This document shows, piece after piece, positions 43,536-54,213 of a stretch of 64,000 bases of DNA. The position numbers and the translations under genes were made by a program. The stretch is from Aegilops tauschii subsp. strangulata (Eukaryota > Streptophyta > Magnoliopsida > Poales > Poaceae), in the NCBI RefSeq assembly GCF_002575655.3, contig NC_053036.3:195022788-195086787 (forward strand). The letters are read 5' to 3'. The notes beneath the pieces are model-generated. The model made no database searches. It was given only the letters and a program-made list of their open reading frames with translations, and was not told the DNA's origin. Positions within the stretch are counted from its first letter, which is position 1. Every line of letters begins with the position of its first letter.

Positions 43536-46500
43536 TCAGTAGTCTGGCAAAGCAATACTGAGTACGATGGCGACGACGAACGTAGCGGAGATGAGCAAAA
43601 CGATCAATGGCCGTCTAAGACTTTGGAACACGTGTATGTTGATAAGTCCTCTCCATCCAGCTCGACGCCATATCGCCTTCCCCAGCCCCAAATGGAACGG
43701 AGCCCAGATGCCAGGGAAGCAGAGAAGCTAAGGACAAGGTGTATACGAGGACAATGAGCCAACGGTTGACTGAACCCAGGATGAGGTGAAACCCGAATGC
43801 AAACGCAGCAATCATACATTGAGCTCCCACCGGCACCAACCCAGACGCCAGCAAGTTGTACAAGTAACGGTGGGCCCGGGGAATTTCTCTAACACCGCCA
43901 TATATAAGAAAGCAGGTCGCAGTAAGGGAGCAGAGGAAGGCCATGGTGTCTGAAACCACAAATGCCCGGAACGCGAAACGTCTCGCCAGCGTTGCTGTCC
44001 CTGCATGCCCATGGTCGTCGGCGACGAACCCCCCCGGCACTGTGAAAGCTGCCCCGAAGGCCATGGTGGCGATTAGCACTGACCCGATTATTCCACTTTC
44101 TGTCATCATGTCTTGTTCATGTGAGGCTTCTTCTCGAGTGGGTTTGTCGTACACGTTACGAAGATAAAGGGGGTGGACTCCATCTAAAGTAATCGCTGCC
44201 CCCAACCAGCCCAGACAACTGCGCACAATAATATGAGGATCCTGTTCATAAAACAAGTTTAGGGCTCATTTCGTTTGCAGGATCCTTAAAAGGCAGGTAC
44301 AGCAAAAACATATAAATAAGATAGAAATGCATGCGCAAATCAGAGGACCGGTAAACACAAGAGTTCTATTAACTTTGATGTTTCCTTCACATGAATTCAA
44401 AAAACATAGGTCAAATCAAAGTCAACCTAGATACACATGTATTGTTAGAGCATCTACAACCGGACGCCTCAACCCCCCTCAAACAACCAGACAGATCAGC
44501 GACCGGTCAAAAATAAAGTGCCTCAAACGGGCTTCAAACGTCCGGACTGACCGGCACCCCTCATATCCAGCCCAAATCTGGGGCGGATATGGCGGCCCGA
44601 GCGCGGCCGGGTGCGTCCGCTATGTCGGAACTAACAGCCCGATCGCAACAAAAAGTGCACCAAACCCCCCTTCGACCTACCCTCTCCTCTCTTCTCGTCG
44701 CCTTTTCCTCCTCTAGATCACTTGCTCCTCTCCTCTCTTCTTCCTCCTCAGCACCGGACTGCACCTTGCCCTCTATGTGTTCTACAAATTGTCCGACTAG
44801 ATCATTGGGTGATTTTTTGGTAGGCAGAACGATGGATTCCGATGGTTCGCCGAACGAGCAGTATGGCCCGACGGAGCTTGATGAAATGATTCAAAAAGAT
44901 TCGGGCAACCATCAATGCTCCCTTTGTGAGGAATATTGATTATCTATGCAGAGAAGATTCATAGTGACGATCCCTCGTTCAGAATGGGTGCAATGATGAC
45001 CGAAGCTTATTGCTTTTGGACGATGCGGCTATTTAAGCCGGTTTCGTCACTCCTCGCGCGGCGAGGTGGGACTAAACCCCCAAACCTTCCGGCCCAACAC
45101 AGATGTCATCTACATTGGAAATCTTAAGTACGGACAATCCCGCCAGCCCAACACGGACTTAAAATATCCAAAATGATCGACGTGCATGTGCTTGCATGTA
45201 TTTGGTGTTATAAAAATAGGGTTTGTGGTTGCAAATGAAAAAAAAATATTAAGGCCCGTCCGACCACTGTCCGCGGGCACGTCCGAACGCGTCAACGGAC
45301 GTATAGGGACCCAGATTTACCTATCGTGGCTCTAGATGCTCCTATGCATCAAATCAAAGTCAAACCCCATGAATATGGTGATCACTAGTGGTGGGCTGGG
45401 CTGTGGAGGTGCCAGCCACTGCTAACATGTCATTAGTGGCAGGCACAACGCCCGCCACTGGTGACCTGATAGCAACGGTGGGCGTTAGTATGTACCCGCC
45501 ATAAGTTGCTACTATTTATGACTTCGACACAATGGAATTGAGCGAAGGGAAAATGAAAGAAAATTTTCTTTGATCTCATTTTCAAAGGAAGAGCAGGGAT
45601 TTTAACATCCACTTGGACCTCTTTTTAAAATTTCTATGTATGAGGAACGGGACTAAGATCCTTAGTGGCATAATAATCTCTAAATAGGTTTTCGCCTCAC
45701 TTTATAGATAAATCAACCACCATGTCCATGTGGTTTGACATTGATTTGACATTGTTTCTTCAAATTCAAAATGATACAATATATAAAATTTGACTTTTTG
45801 CAGATCAACAACACACTAGAACTACAATATGTAAGAAAAAGAACAGAACTGTTGTTCGAAAATGACAATTAAGTTTGTTAATATTGTTGTTCGAATGATT
45901 TGTTGGTCTGCAAAGTTTTAAGTTATAGCCTTATAGGCTGTGTTGTCTAGGAAAAATAGAAAAGAGAAGTTTCTACGAAGTGAAGCACAGATCTTTTCGC
46001 AAAGAAAAAAAGAAGTAAAGCATAGATCCCAATGCAACATTGGACAACCTAGATAGAAGATGCACTTTCGTGGGGGGTTGAGAGAAATCCATTCCCTTAT
46101 GAACAGGGTTAGTAAGTTGTACTAAGTGGGCGACAATTAACATGGATCGGAGGGAGTAAACATTAGGGATATAACACAATGTGGAGATAGTAGTAGAAGA
46201 CAACTTTACCTGGAAATAGTACATCCGGCCAGGTACTATTGCACGGATAGCAAGATCCATAGCAGTTAGCCCATCGTTGTTGGTAATGCTTGTCTCCACA
46301 CTTGTCGTCTTCAGTAGTAAAATGACAATCTTCGGATATCCATGATGGGCAGCCAGATGGAGTGGAGTGTTCCCTCCAGAATCCGTGGCATTCCACAGCA
46401 TCGAGAACTTGTCGTTCCGGCAAATATGGCGAACCACGGTTTCCCGACCATGCTCCACAGCACAGTGCAGAATATTTCTTCCTTTACCATCAACCATCTC

Positions 46501-47609
46501 ATAGCAGTCAGGGATTCGGTGTACGAGCTCCTCCATGATTCTAGTTTGTTCCACCATAGCAGCAATATGCAGAGGAAATGACCCGTTGCCATCAGAAATG
46601 CTAGCCAGCCCGAGCGAAGCATGGCCATCAAGGAACAGCACAACTACATCAAGCCGTCCATACAGTACTGCAAAATGGAGAGGCGTGCTCCCTGACGAAT
46701 CAGCCCTGGTTAGCAACGTTGGACCTTCTGGCCCCCAGCTCAGTATTGCTTCAGCCATTTCTACAGGGAAATTTGCTAGTATGTCAACGCGTGAGTACAG
46801 GTTGAAATTTACTGTAAGGATTGTAGCAGTAACTTGCTTGAAACATCAAAATCATCAAAATTGAAGCCAAAAAGCTCTTGGAAGAAGTAAAGAAGCGGCA
46901 GCTGTAGGTAGACCTTTTCAGTCCTACCTTTGCTACTAGCCGCCGCAGCATGCAAAGCAGTCCGTCCCTCCGGACCAGAAAATGACGCCGGCGAGGGTGT
47001 TCCGCTTTGCGACGGGCGTAGCAGCGCGCGAACCATCTGGACCGAGTCAGTCGACGCCGCCAGGTAGAGCGGCGAGACACCCTCGTCGCCGTCAACGGAG
47101 GCCAGATCGGGAACCTCCGTCATGAGCAGATCCACCACACCGGCACGCCCGTGCCGGACGGCTTCGTACAAGGCGGTTGCGCCCGACTGGTTCCTCGCGC
47201 GCAGCGCGGACTCCTCCTCCGCCCCGCCGGCTCGCATCCCCCGCAGGAGGACAGCCGCCACATCCGCGTGCCCGAACCTCGCCGCGCAGTGCAGCGGCGT
47301 GTCGAGGCACTTGTTGCGCGTGGCGGCCAGCGAGGGTGCCCTCTCGCAGAGGAGCGTCGCGAGCTCGGCGTGGCCGCGGCTGGCGACAAGGTGCAGAGCC
47401 GTGTTCCCGTTGCTCGCCACGCCTAGGAGAAAGCGGCCCGGTGCCGCGCCATGGACGTTCACCGCGACCTGGCCGTCTATTTGCCCGGCACCATGCTCTT
47501 GTCTGCTCAGTATCTCCTCCATGCGGACCTTGTCACCGGCGGTTAGCACTTGCAACAGCTCCACGTCAAGCGTCATCTTTTCGCGAGGGCCGAATTCTAC
47601 CGCCGCCAT
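43536..47609 (-). CDS. Ankyrin-repeat protein with PGG domain (ACD6-like), three exons, C-terminal frameshift
   Basis: Predicted exons are 47609-46928, 46760-46210 and 44241-43615, with introns GT...AG at 46927-46761 and 46209-44242. The joins keep phase (exon 1 ends one base into a codon; the second join is in phase 0). Residues about 65-227 and 228-400 carry ankyrin repeats (GNTALHLVASRGH, DTPLHCAARFGHAD, GSTPLHFAVLYGR, GNTPLHLAAHHGY). Exon 3 gives a PGG domain with AAFTVPGG at about 475-482 and hydrophobic helices. Such proteins sit in the plasma membrane or ER, and ACD6 acts in defence signalling; function here is inferred. At 43711-43732 the frame shifts, and the current stop is at 43615-43617. 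A further helix lies in the next frame, to a TGA at 43536-43538. The ATG at 47609 has a good context (AACATGGCGG). Confidence 0.85.
44448..45341. mobile_element. Harbinger-like element (894 bp) in intron 2 of the ankyrin gene
   Basis: The left end GAGCATCTACAACCGGA follows TTA (44445-44447). The right end GGCTCTAGATGCTC is followed by CTA (45342-45344), a near match to the three-base TTA/TAA duplication of PIF/Harbinger elements. Shared strings such as TCATATCCAGCCCAAAT link it to 49643-50829. It contains short frames (for example 44832-44939) but no transposase. Being within an intron it should be spliced out. Confidence 0.8.
45384..45510. repeat. Possible CACTA-type fragment with internal palindromes
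   Basis: CACTAGTGGTGGGCTGGG followed by GTGGCAGGCACAACGCCCGCCACTGGTG resembles the ends and subterminal repeats of grass CACTA transposons. There is no matching right end. It lies in intron 2 of the ankyrin gene. Confidence 0.4.
46105..46158. mobile_element. Partial Stowaway MITE (right end only)
   Basis: AGTTGTACTAAGTGGGCGAC through ATGGATCGGAGGGAG followed by TA is a typical Stowaway right half. The matching left terminus is absent. It lies in intron 2 close to the exon 2 donor site at 46209. Confidence 0.6.
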
Positions 47610-47637
47610 GTTGTGATCTGCTATGCTATTTGGGATG

Positions 47638-49428
47638 TACACTGAAAAAAGAGGTAAATACACTAGTGGTGTTTGAACTTGCCATGGATGTGCACTTTAG
47701 TGCCTGAACTTGCAAAATACATTGAAGTAGTTCCATAACTTGGCATGGACGTGCATATACGGTTCAAATGGTGTTTGTATACGTCCGTGAAGCTAAGGAG
47801 GCGGGCCAGCATGCCATGGGGCCCGCTGTCAGTGACAAGGGTGTGTGGCCTGTTTTTTTGGAAAAAACCCTGAAATTATTTTCTTACCATAAGGCCCTCA
47901 GGGAGAAATCGATAAATTATAAAATAAAAACTAGAGTATAATTATAAGATAAAAAATAAAACTGGTGTGCTGGATCGAACAAGCGACGTACCAGAGTCAG
48001 AGTGCATGCGGCTCGCCACTCGACAACTTTAATGATTCATAACCTTTATAAACATTTGGCCGAACAAAATAAATAAAGAGAATTTAATAATCCAGCAAAA
48101 ACACCATGGGATCTGTGACCCAAATATCGGACCAAAGCTTATAGGAACGGATGCCACTCCAACCATTGAGTTGTCATGTATCAAAAGTACAAGTACTCTT
48201 TATGACTGTATAACAAACATAATTTCAAAATAATGAAAAAAATCTTCATGTCACTTTAAAAATAATTCACGTGTTATTTTAAAACATATTCATAAAATTG
48301 AAAACATTTATGAATGACTAAAATGTTTATATGATTCAAGTATTATTCATGTGAGGATCCGTAGTCGAATGGCGCACTGGGCTTGTATTTTTTTAGATAA
48401 ACTCCGTCCCAAAATAGGTGTTTGAAGCTTAGCACAACTTTGTACTAGAGTTAGTATAAAGTTGAGACACTTATTTTGGGACGGAGGGAGTACTATATAA
48501 ACTTATTAAAACAACAGTTTTTTTCAAAGCATGAACACGTTGATATACTACATAAATAGTTTGTTAAAAATGTGAAATTTTAAAATTATGTGAGAATTTG
48601 TTTAAATATATGAACATTTATAAAATTACTTTTATTTTTTATTAAAATGCGAACATTTTTTTCAAATTATAAATTATATTCTTAATTTTTAACTTTATTA
48701 TGTGTATTTCTGTTAAATTACTGCATCGGTATTTTATGAAATGATATGAACTTTTTAACGCAATTTGTTTTAAATATATGTATATTTTTTGTAACGTGAT
48801 AATAATTTAAGTAATTTTTAGAAAAATGAAATGAAAAAGAACAAACCCGTTGAAAACTGAGCCACACTGTGGTCCATTTTAGCCACACGGGCTCGTTATG
48901 TTATAAACCTAAATTTATCATTTTACCATTCGATGTCGCCAGTTGGAGTGGAATGTGCGACCATATAGCCCCTGGTTGTAGGTTCAAACCAATGACAGTG
49001 TATTGTTGGAATAATTTTTTTAATTTATGTTGTTCAGCTTTATGTTTATAAAGTGTATGAATCCATTCTTGACACTAAATTTGAATGGGTCGATTGGCTA
49101 ACCATGCACACCTGCGCGTGTGGTTCAAACCCCGGACCAGTTTTAATTATTAATAGATTAATAAATTCTTTTAATTTATCAATTTCTCTTTGAGGGCCTT
49201 TTGTAAGAAAAAAATATTCTAGAGGGTTTTCCGTAAAAAACCAGGCCACATGCCTTGTCTCTTACATCCTGGCGTGCCTCGTCAGCGTCATGGACGTATA
49301 AAAACAAGATTTGAACCGTATATGCACGTCCATGCCAAGTTGTGGAACCAGTTCAATGTATTTTGTAAGTTCATGCACTAAAGTGCACATTCGTGACAAG
49401 TTCAAGCACCAGTATTGTATTTACACTA
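47638..49428. mobile_element. Fold-back (MULE-like) element with ~350 bp inverted arms, just upstream of the ankyrin gene ATG
   Basis: The left arm (47638 to about 47990) is the inverted match of the right arm (about 49080-49428). Shared strings in opposite orientation include GGCATGGACGTGCATATACG, GTGCACTTTAGTGC and AAAATACATTGAA. TATTTGGGATG occurs directly outside both ends (47627-47637 and 49429-49439), giving a 9-11 bp target duplication typical of Mutator-like elements. The interior is AT-rich and non-coding and contains a Stowaway MITE. The left border is only 28 bp from the start codon at 47609, so the element separates the gene from its former promoter. Confidence 0.85.
48402..48490. 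mobile_element. Stowaway MITE inside the fold-back element
   Basis: CTCCGTCCCAAAATAGGTGT pairs with ACTTATTTTGGGACGGAGGGAG, followed by TA at 48491. The left terminus has lost a few bases. Confidence 0.85.
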
Positions 49429-49439
49429 TATTTGGGATG

Positions 49440-49551
49440 CTTGCTCTGTTCTCTACTCCTGATATGGTAGTGTTTTGAACTTGGAAGAGTTGGGAAAGGA
49501 CAAGACACACGACTCGGCTCCCTCTTGGTCCGCTGGAGGTCTTTGTATGTA
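49440..49551 (-). promoter_or_regulatory. Displaced 5' region of the ankyrin gene
   Basis: This joins to 47626 once the fold-back element and one target copy are removed, so it was probably the original 5' UTR or promoter of the gene. It is only 110 bp long before the next MITE. Confidence 0.4.
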
Positions 49552-49632
49552 CTCCTTCTGTCCTAAAATGTACTACTAGCTTTAGTACAAAGTTAATACA
49601 GAGTTGAGTCACTTATTTTAAGACGAAGGGAG
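49552..49632. mobile_element. Stowaway MITE (81 bp)
   Basis: CTCCTTCTGTCCTAAAATGT pairs with ACTTATTTTAAGACGAAGGGAG. TA flanks both ends (49550-49551 and 49633-49634). Confidence 0.87.
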
Positions 49633-49642
49633 TAGTATATAA

Positions 49643-50829
49643 GAGCATCTACAACCGGATCCCTTGAACCCGTCTCAAACGATCGGGTAGGCCGCCTGGT
49701 CGCTGCCCGGTCACGAAATTTGGATTCAGACGGGCCCGTCAAACAGCCATCAAACGCTCGGGTTGACCGGCATCCTTCATATCCAGCCCAAATATGAGGC
49801 AGATATAGGAGCGCCCGGGCATGCCCGCCACGTCGGACCCGGCACATGCTGGCCCACCCAACCCCATTTATTCGTCCCCATCCTATCGCCGGACCAAACC
49901 CTAGCCACTTCACTCCACTCCCTTCCGCCACTCGAGCTCACCTTCGGCGGTTTGCGACCTTCTCCACCATGGCAGGCAGCGGATCGGACTCCTACCAGTC
50001 CGGACCCGTCGACTGGGGTGTCATCACGTGTGGGTTGGAGGAGGCAATGGCAGTCCGCATTGCACTCCGCCGCTCCCGGGAGGACAGTGCCCGGCCGACG
50101 AACGGACCCGTCCGCCGCGACGCCGCAGCGTCGGCTCACCGAGCGCTCTGGTCCTCTGGTGCTAGATCCTCGCGGTCCCGATCGGAACATCTCTCCTTCC
50201 CCATCACCGGTCGGGCAGAGTATGAGTCCCCCCGGGAACGGGTGGCCCGCCGTGGGAAGGAGAGGATAAGGGCCGCCGAAATGGCGGCGGCGGAGGCGGC
50301 CGATGCGGCGGTGCGGGCGGCCGCAGAGGAGGAAGGCATCCGCGCCCGCATTGTGAAGAAACGACAGCGGAGGAACACGCGCGCCCTTGCCCGCTCGCAG
50401 AATCGGGCGGTTCGTGCAATGGCCGGACTGCCATCGAAGGAGGAGAAGGAGGACAACGACGGCGAGGACAGCTCCGGCGACGAGCAGATCCGGCTCGATC
50501 CGTACTACGTATTCGACCGGTACTTCCGCGAGAAGGACGGCAAGGGCGCCGGGAAGGGCAAGGGCAGACGTGGATGAACTCCACCATAGCCAAACATGCC
50601 AAATTTTGGTAGTCCGATGGCATGTTTAGTGTAGTGTGATGGAGTAGCCGGACGATGCGTGTGTGTCGACGTAGTTGCATGAGTTTGTATGGATTTGAGA
50701 TAGGTAATTGAGGTGCCCGGATGTGGATTATATTTTTTGAGGAGTGCCCGGTCAGTGCTCGCGGACGCGCCCTGGCGCGTTCGCGGGCGTTTGAGGGGCC
50801 GGATTTGCCAAGTCTGGCTGTAGATGCTC
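49643..50829 (+). mobile_element. Harbinger-like element (1187 bp) carrying an intact ORF
   Basis: The left end GAGCATCTACAACCGGA and the right end GGCTGTAGATGCTC are inverted, and TAA flanks both sides (49640-49642 and 50830-50832). This is the PIF/Harbinger pattern. It shares its ends and subterminal TCATATCCAGCCCAAAT with the element at 44448. No DDE transposase is encoded, but a complete reading frame lies at 49969-50577. Confidence 0.85.
49969..50577 (+). CDS. Unknown 202-residue Ala/Arg/Glu-rich protein within a Harbinger-like element
   Basis: The ATG lies in a good plant context (CCACCATGGC) and the frame is uninterrupted to TGA. Three zones are visible: an N-terminal part (1-45) beginning MAGSGSDSYQSGPVDW; a long helix-prone Ala/Arg/Glu segment (about 95-150) with basic clusters (KKRQRR); and a C-terminal part with an acidic run (KEDNDGEDSSGDE), a DPYYVFDRYFREKDGK stretch and a glycine/lysine tail. 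I do not recognise a domain. It could be a transposon accessory protein, a captured host fragment, or a chance frame in GC-rich DNA. Good start context plus the charge pattern favour a once-translated frame. Confidence 0.55.
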   Translation: MAGSGSDSYQSGPVDWGVITCGLEEAMAVRIALRRSREDSARPTNGPVRRDAAASAHRALWSSGARSSRSRSEHLSFPITGRAEYESPRERVARRGKERIRAAEMAAAEAADAAVRAAAEEEGIRARIVKKRQRRNTRALARSQNRAVRAMAGLPSKEEKEDNDGEDSSGDEQIRLDPYYVFDRYFREKDGKGAGKGKGRRG

Positions 50830-50952
50830 TAAGTGTAGAATTGCACACACCAGTCAGTTCACTCAAAAAAGTCTCAAACCGCGACGCGGCTGAAGAGTCC
50901 TGAAAAGAACCCCCCGACCCCCGCGTCCCTCCTTGAGGCGACACGGGGGAAC

Positions 50953-51481
50953 TGTTGGGGATATAACTACTGGGTATGACCCACCCAGGAGGGGCCGGGT
51001 CATGCCACTGGCGGCTTAAGATGAAGAGGCCCAAGAAGATATGAAGATGGCGGTTCATAGAGCAAGCTTATTGAAGGCCCAAGACCCGGGGACGACTTGA
51101 GGCCCACGATAGTGAGCCGCCATATGTTTAACTTGTATTGTAAGGCAAGCTTAGTTAGATACCAAGCCGGACACCTTTTGTATGAGCCGGTCGGGACTCT
51201 CCAAACCGCCGGGCATCAACCTGTGTATAAAGGGTGACCCGATTGTGGGTTAACTCAAGAGACAACTCATCGAGAACTTGGTCTAGCGTATTCGCTCCCT
51301 GGTAATCGAAACGCAAGCAATACAACCTAAAGCAGGAGTAGGCTTTTACCTCGTTGAGGGCCGAACCTGGGTAAACTCTCTGTGTCCTTTCTCCCATTTA
51401 ACCCCTTCAAGTTAACCTAGTTGCGATGGCTCCACACCTACGTCCTTTTGCTAGGGCATCTGTCGTGTTAAGTCCACGACA
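50953..51481 (+). mobile_element. 5' LTR (529 bp) of Tat/RIRE2-like Gypsy retrotransposon
   Basis: It runs TGTTGGGGATATAACTAC to AAGTCCACGACA. It is preceded by GGAAC (candidate target duplication) and followed by a primer-binding site. A TATA-like GTATAAAGG lies at 51224-51232. The 3' LTR is beyond the window. Confidence 0.87.
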
Positions 51482-51482
51482 G

Positions 51483-51500
51483 TTGGCGCCCACTGTGGGG
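51483..51500 (+). other. Gypsy primer-binding site
   Basis: TTGGCGCCCACTGTGGGG lies one base after the LTR, the usual place and form for Gypsy elements of this group. Confidence 0.8.
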
Positions 51501-51720
51501 CCAGCGCACGATGCTTTCGAGTTCTTGAAGGGCAGCTTCGCAGGGATCAAGGGATACGCCGTCGGCCGGATAACCAAAAGCTGCCGCGACAAGCTCTACA
51601 TCGACGACGCTGGCTGGGGCCCCAAGGCCGGCTCAATTGAGTACGGGTACCGGGTCCCCTTCGGCGGAATCCACGTCTTCATCGGCAAGATCGGCGAGTC
51701 GGGGCCTGAGCCAGACACCT
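51501..51720 (+). pseudogene. Start of the Gypsy internal coding region, cut by a nested element
   Basis: An open frame crosses this stretch (GSFAGIKGYAVGRITKSC and GGIHVFIGKIGESGPEPDT). It breaks at 51720, where the nested Gypsy begins, and picks up at 56943. The function of this N-terminal region is unknown. Confidence 0.6.
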
Positions 51721-53310
51721 TGATACGTCTCCAACGTATCTATAATTTTTTATTGTTTCATGTTGTTATATTATCAATCTTGGATGTTTTATAATCATTT
51801 TATAGTCATTTTATATCAATTTTGGGTACTAACCTATTGACATAGTGCCAAGTGCTAGTTGCTATTTTCTGCATGTTTTTTACAACGCAGGAAATCAATA
51901 CCAAACGGAGTCCAAACGCAGGAAAAAAATTGGAGATTTTTTTTGGACCAGAAGACATCCAGTGGGCCGAAGAAGCACCTGGGGTGCTCCGAGGGGAGCA
52001 CAACCCACCAGGGCGCGCCTGGGGGCCCAGGCGCGCCCAGGTGGGTTGTGCCCACCTCGGGTGCCCCCTGAACCGCCTCTTTGCTCTATAAATACCCAAA
52101 TATTCCAGAAACTCTAGGAGAGTCGACAAAAATCAATTCCAGCCGCCGCAGAGTCCAGAACCACCAGATCCAATCTAGACACCATCATAGAGGGGTTCCA
52201 CTTCCATTGGCGCCTCTCCGATGATGCGTGAGTAGTTCTTTGTAGACCTACGGGTCCGTAGTTAGTAGCTAGATGGCTTCCTCTCTCTCTCTCTCTATCT
52301 CTCTTGATTGTCAATACAATGGTCTCTTGGAGATCCATATGATGTAACTCTTTTGCGGTGTGTTTGTTGGGATCAGATGAACTTTGAGTTTATGATCAGA
52401 TCTATCTTTTTATATCCATGAAAGTTATTTGAGTTTCTTTGATCTCTTATATGCATGATTTCTTATAGCCTCGTATTTCTTCTCCGATATTTGGGTTTTG
52501 TTTGGCTAACTTGATCTATTTATCTTGCAATGGGAAGAGGTGCTTTGTAGTGGGTTAAATCTTACGGTGCTTGATCCCAGTGACAGAAGGGGAACCGACA
52601 CGTATATATCGTTGCTACTAAGGATAAAACGATGGGGTCTATTTCTACATAAATAGATCTTGTCTACATCATGTCATCATTCTTATTGCATTACTCCGTT
52701 TCTCCATGAACTTAATACACTAGATGCATGCTGGATAGCGGTCGATGTGTGGAGTAATAGTAGTAGATGCAGGCAGGAGTCGGTCTACTAATCTTGGACC
52801 TGATGCCTATATAATGATCATTGCCTGGATATTGTCATGATTATTTGAAGTTCTATCAATTTCCCAACAGTAATTTGTTTACCCATCGTTTGCTATTTTT
52901 CTCGAGAGAAGCCACTAGTGAAATCTACGGCCCCCGCGTCTCTTTCTCATATTATTTGCCTTTGCGATCTATTTTCCTTTGCTTTTATTTTTAGATCTAT
53001 TAAACCAAAAATTCAAAAATACCTTGCTGCAATTTATTTTATTTGGCATTCGATCTATCAATATTTACTACTCTCTCACGTCCGTTTGCTAATTTCTGGC
53101 ACCGTTACCCGAAAGGGATTGACAACCCCTTTTACACGTCGGGTTGCGACTATTTGTTATTTTTGTGCAGGTGTTGTTTATGTTGTGTTGCTTGGTTCTC
53201 CTACTGGTTCGATAACCTTGGTTTCATCACTGAGGTAAATACCTACCGTCGCTGTGCTGCATCATCCCTTCCTCTTTGGGGAAATACCGACGTAGTCCTA
53301 GCAGACATCA
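51721..53310 (+). mobile_element. 5' LTR (1590 bp) of a non-autonomous Gypsy element (TGATACGTCTCC family)
   Basis: It runs TGATACGTCTCCAACGTATC to GTCCTAGCAGACATCA. Target duplication CACCT stands at 51716-51720 and 56938-56942. A TATA-like CTATAAATA lies at 52085-52093, and a CT-repeat at 52274-52300. It belongs to the same family, judged by its ends, as the lone LTR at 11507-13133. Confidence 0.93.
52085..52093 (+). promoter_or_regulatory. TATA-like box of the TGATACGTCTCC-family LTR
   Basis: CTATAAATA follows the GC-rich segment of the LTR, the expected core promoter place. The deleted 3' LTR at 55877 lacks this part. Confidence 0.55.
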
Positions 53311-53321
53311 AAAGGAATTTC

Positions 53322-53338
53322 TGGCGCCGTTGCCGGGG
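53322..53338 (+). other. Primer-binding site of the nested Gypsy element
   Basis: TGGCGCCGTTGCCGGGG lies 11 bases after the LTR end. Gypsy elements of this family carry such a site. Confidence 0.75.
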
Positions 53339-53511
53339 AGGGTCTTCAACACATACCAGGTTCCTAATCACAAATCTCATCTCCTTGCAATTTACATTAT
53401 TTGCCATTTGCCTCTCGTTTTCCACTCCCCCACTTCACAAAAATTTGCCGTTTTATTCGCCCTCTTTTTCGTTCGCTGTTTTTTTGTCAGATCTATCCTT
53501 TGCTTGCAATC

Positions 53512-54213
53512 ATGAGTGATTTTGGTATGGCACTAACAGATGATGGCCTAACTCCTAAGGTTGGACGTACGGGCAATCTGGATGCTAAAACTTTTATCTT
53601 GGGGCAAGGGAATGTTATAGGAAAAGAACGTATCCAAGATTTTTTCAATTGTGTTGGAAATCTGTGTCTTGATGATGCTCCTATACTTAGGACTACTAGA
53701 TCTTATGCGGATGCTATTTCAGCACTAGTTCTGAAACTTGAAAGAAAATTTATCCGTACTCATCCTACTTTGCAAAGATTGTTTTTTGAGCTTCCCATTA
53801 TAAAGAATCCTAGGGCTAAAAAGTTGGCCACTCTCATTCTTATGAATGAATTTGACTACATAATACGAGAAGCTATGGAAATCTTTGATTTTTATGGTAT
53901 GAATCATGAAAAACCTGTGATAGATGAAATTCTTTACAATAGTGATTATGCGCTAAGGCATTTGCTTGGGGATAATAAAATCTTTGATGAAAATCTTAAA
54001 AAGGAAGTTCCCATTCTAGATGTAATCCAACAAGTTTTCAATAATGTCAATCAACATTATTCTTGGATTGTTGCCAGAAATCAAAGGGGTTATGATAATG
54101 AGAAACTTAATAATGCTAAAGTCTCTATAGATAATATGTTTTATGTTGTTTTTAAAAAAACCCATGACAAAAACACCTCTAAGGAAATTAAGGAGAAAGA
54201 TGACAAAACTTAG
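53512..54213 (+). CDS. Single ORF (233 aa) of the non-autonomous Gypsy element, unknown function
   Basis: The ATG at 53512 starts MSDFGMALTDDGLTPKVG and the frame is open to TAG at 54211-54213. The protein is mostly helical in character, with an RTHPTLQRLFFELPIIKNPR segment and a lysine-rich C-terminus (SKEIKEKDDKT). I see no protease, integrase or reverse transcriptase motif and no zinc knuckle. It occupies the gag position after the primer-binding site and may be a degenerate or special gag-like protein that lets the element use another's enzymes. That is inference. The frame is undamaged although the element has lost part of its 3' LTR. Confidence 0.7.
   Translation: MSDFGMALTDDGLTPKVGRTGNLDAKTFILGQGNVIGKERIQDFFNCVGNLCLDDAPILRTTRSYADAISALVLKLERKFIRTHPTLQRLFFELPIIKNPRAKKLATLILMNEFDYIIREAMEIFDFYGMNHEKPVIDEILYNSDYALRHLLGDNKIFDENLKKEVPILDVIQQVFNNVNQHYSWIVARNQRGYDNEKLNNAKVSIDNMFYVVFKKTHDKNTSKEIKEKDDKT

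Noticed and set aside
46784..46927. Continuation of the ankyrin exon 1 frame past 46928
   Set aside because: The tail after the GT donor has no ankyrin pattern. Joining 46928 to 46760 restores a phase-consistent ankyrin frame.
47122..47707. Plus-strand frames of 164-176 codons opposite exon 1 of the ankyrin gene
   Set aside because: Antisense shadows; the minus-strand frame has clear ankyrin repeats and splice sites.
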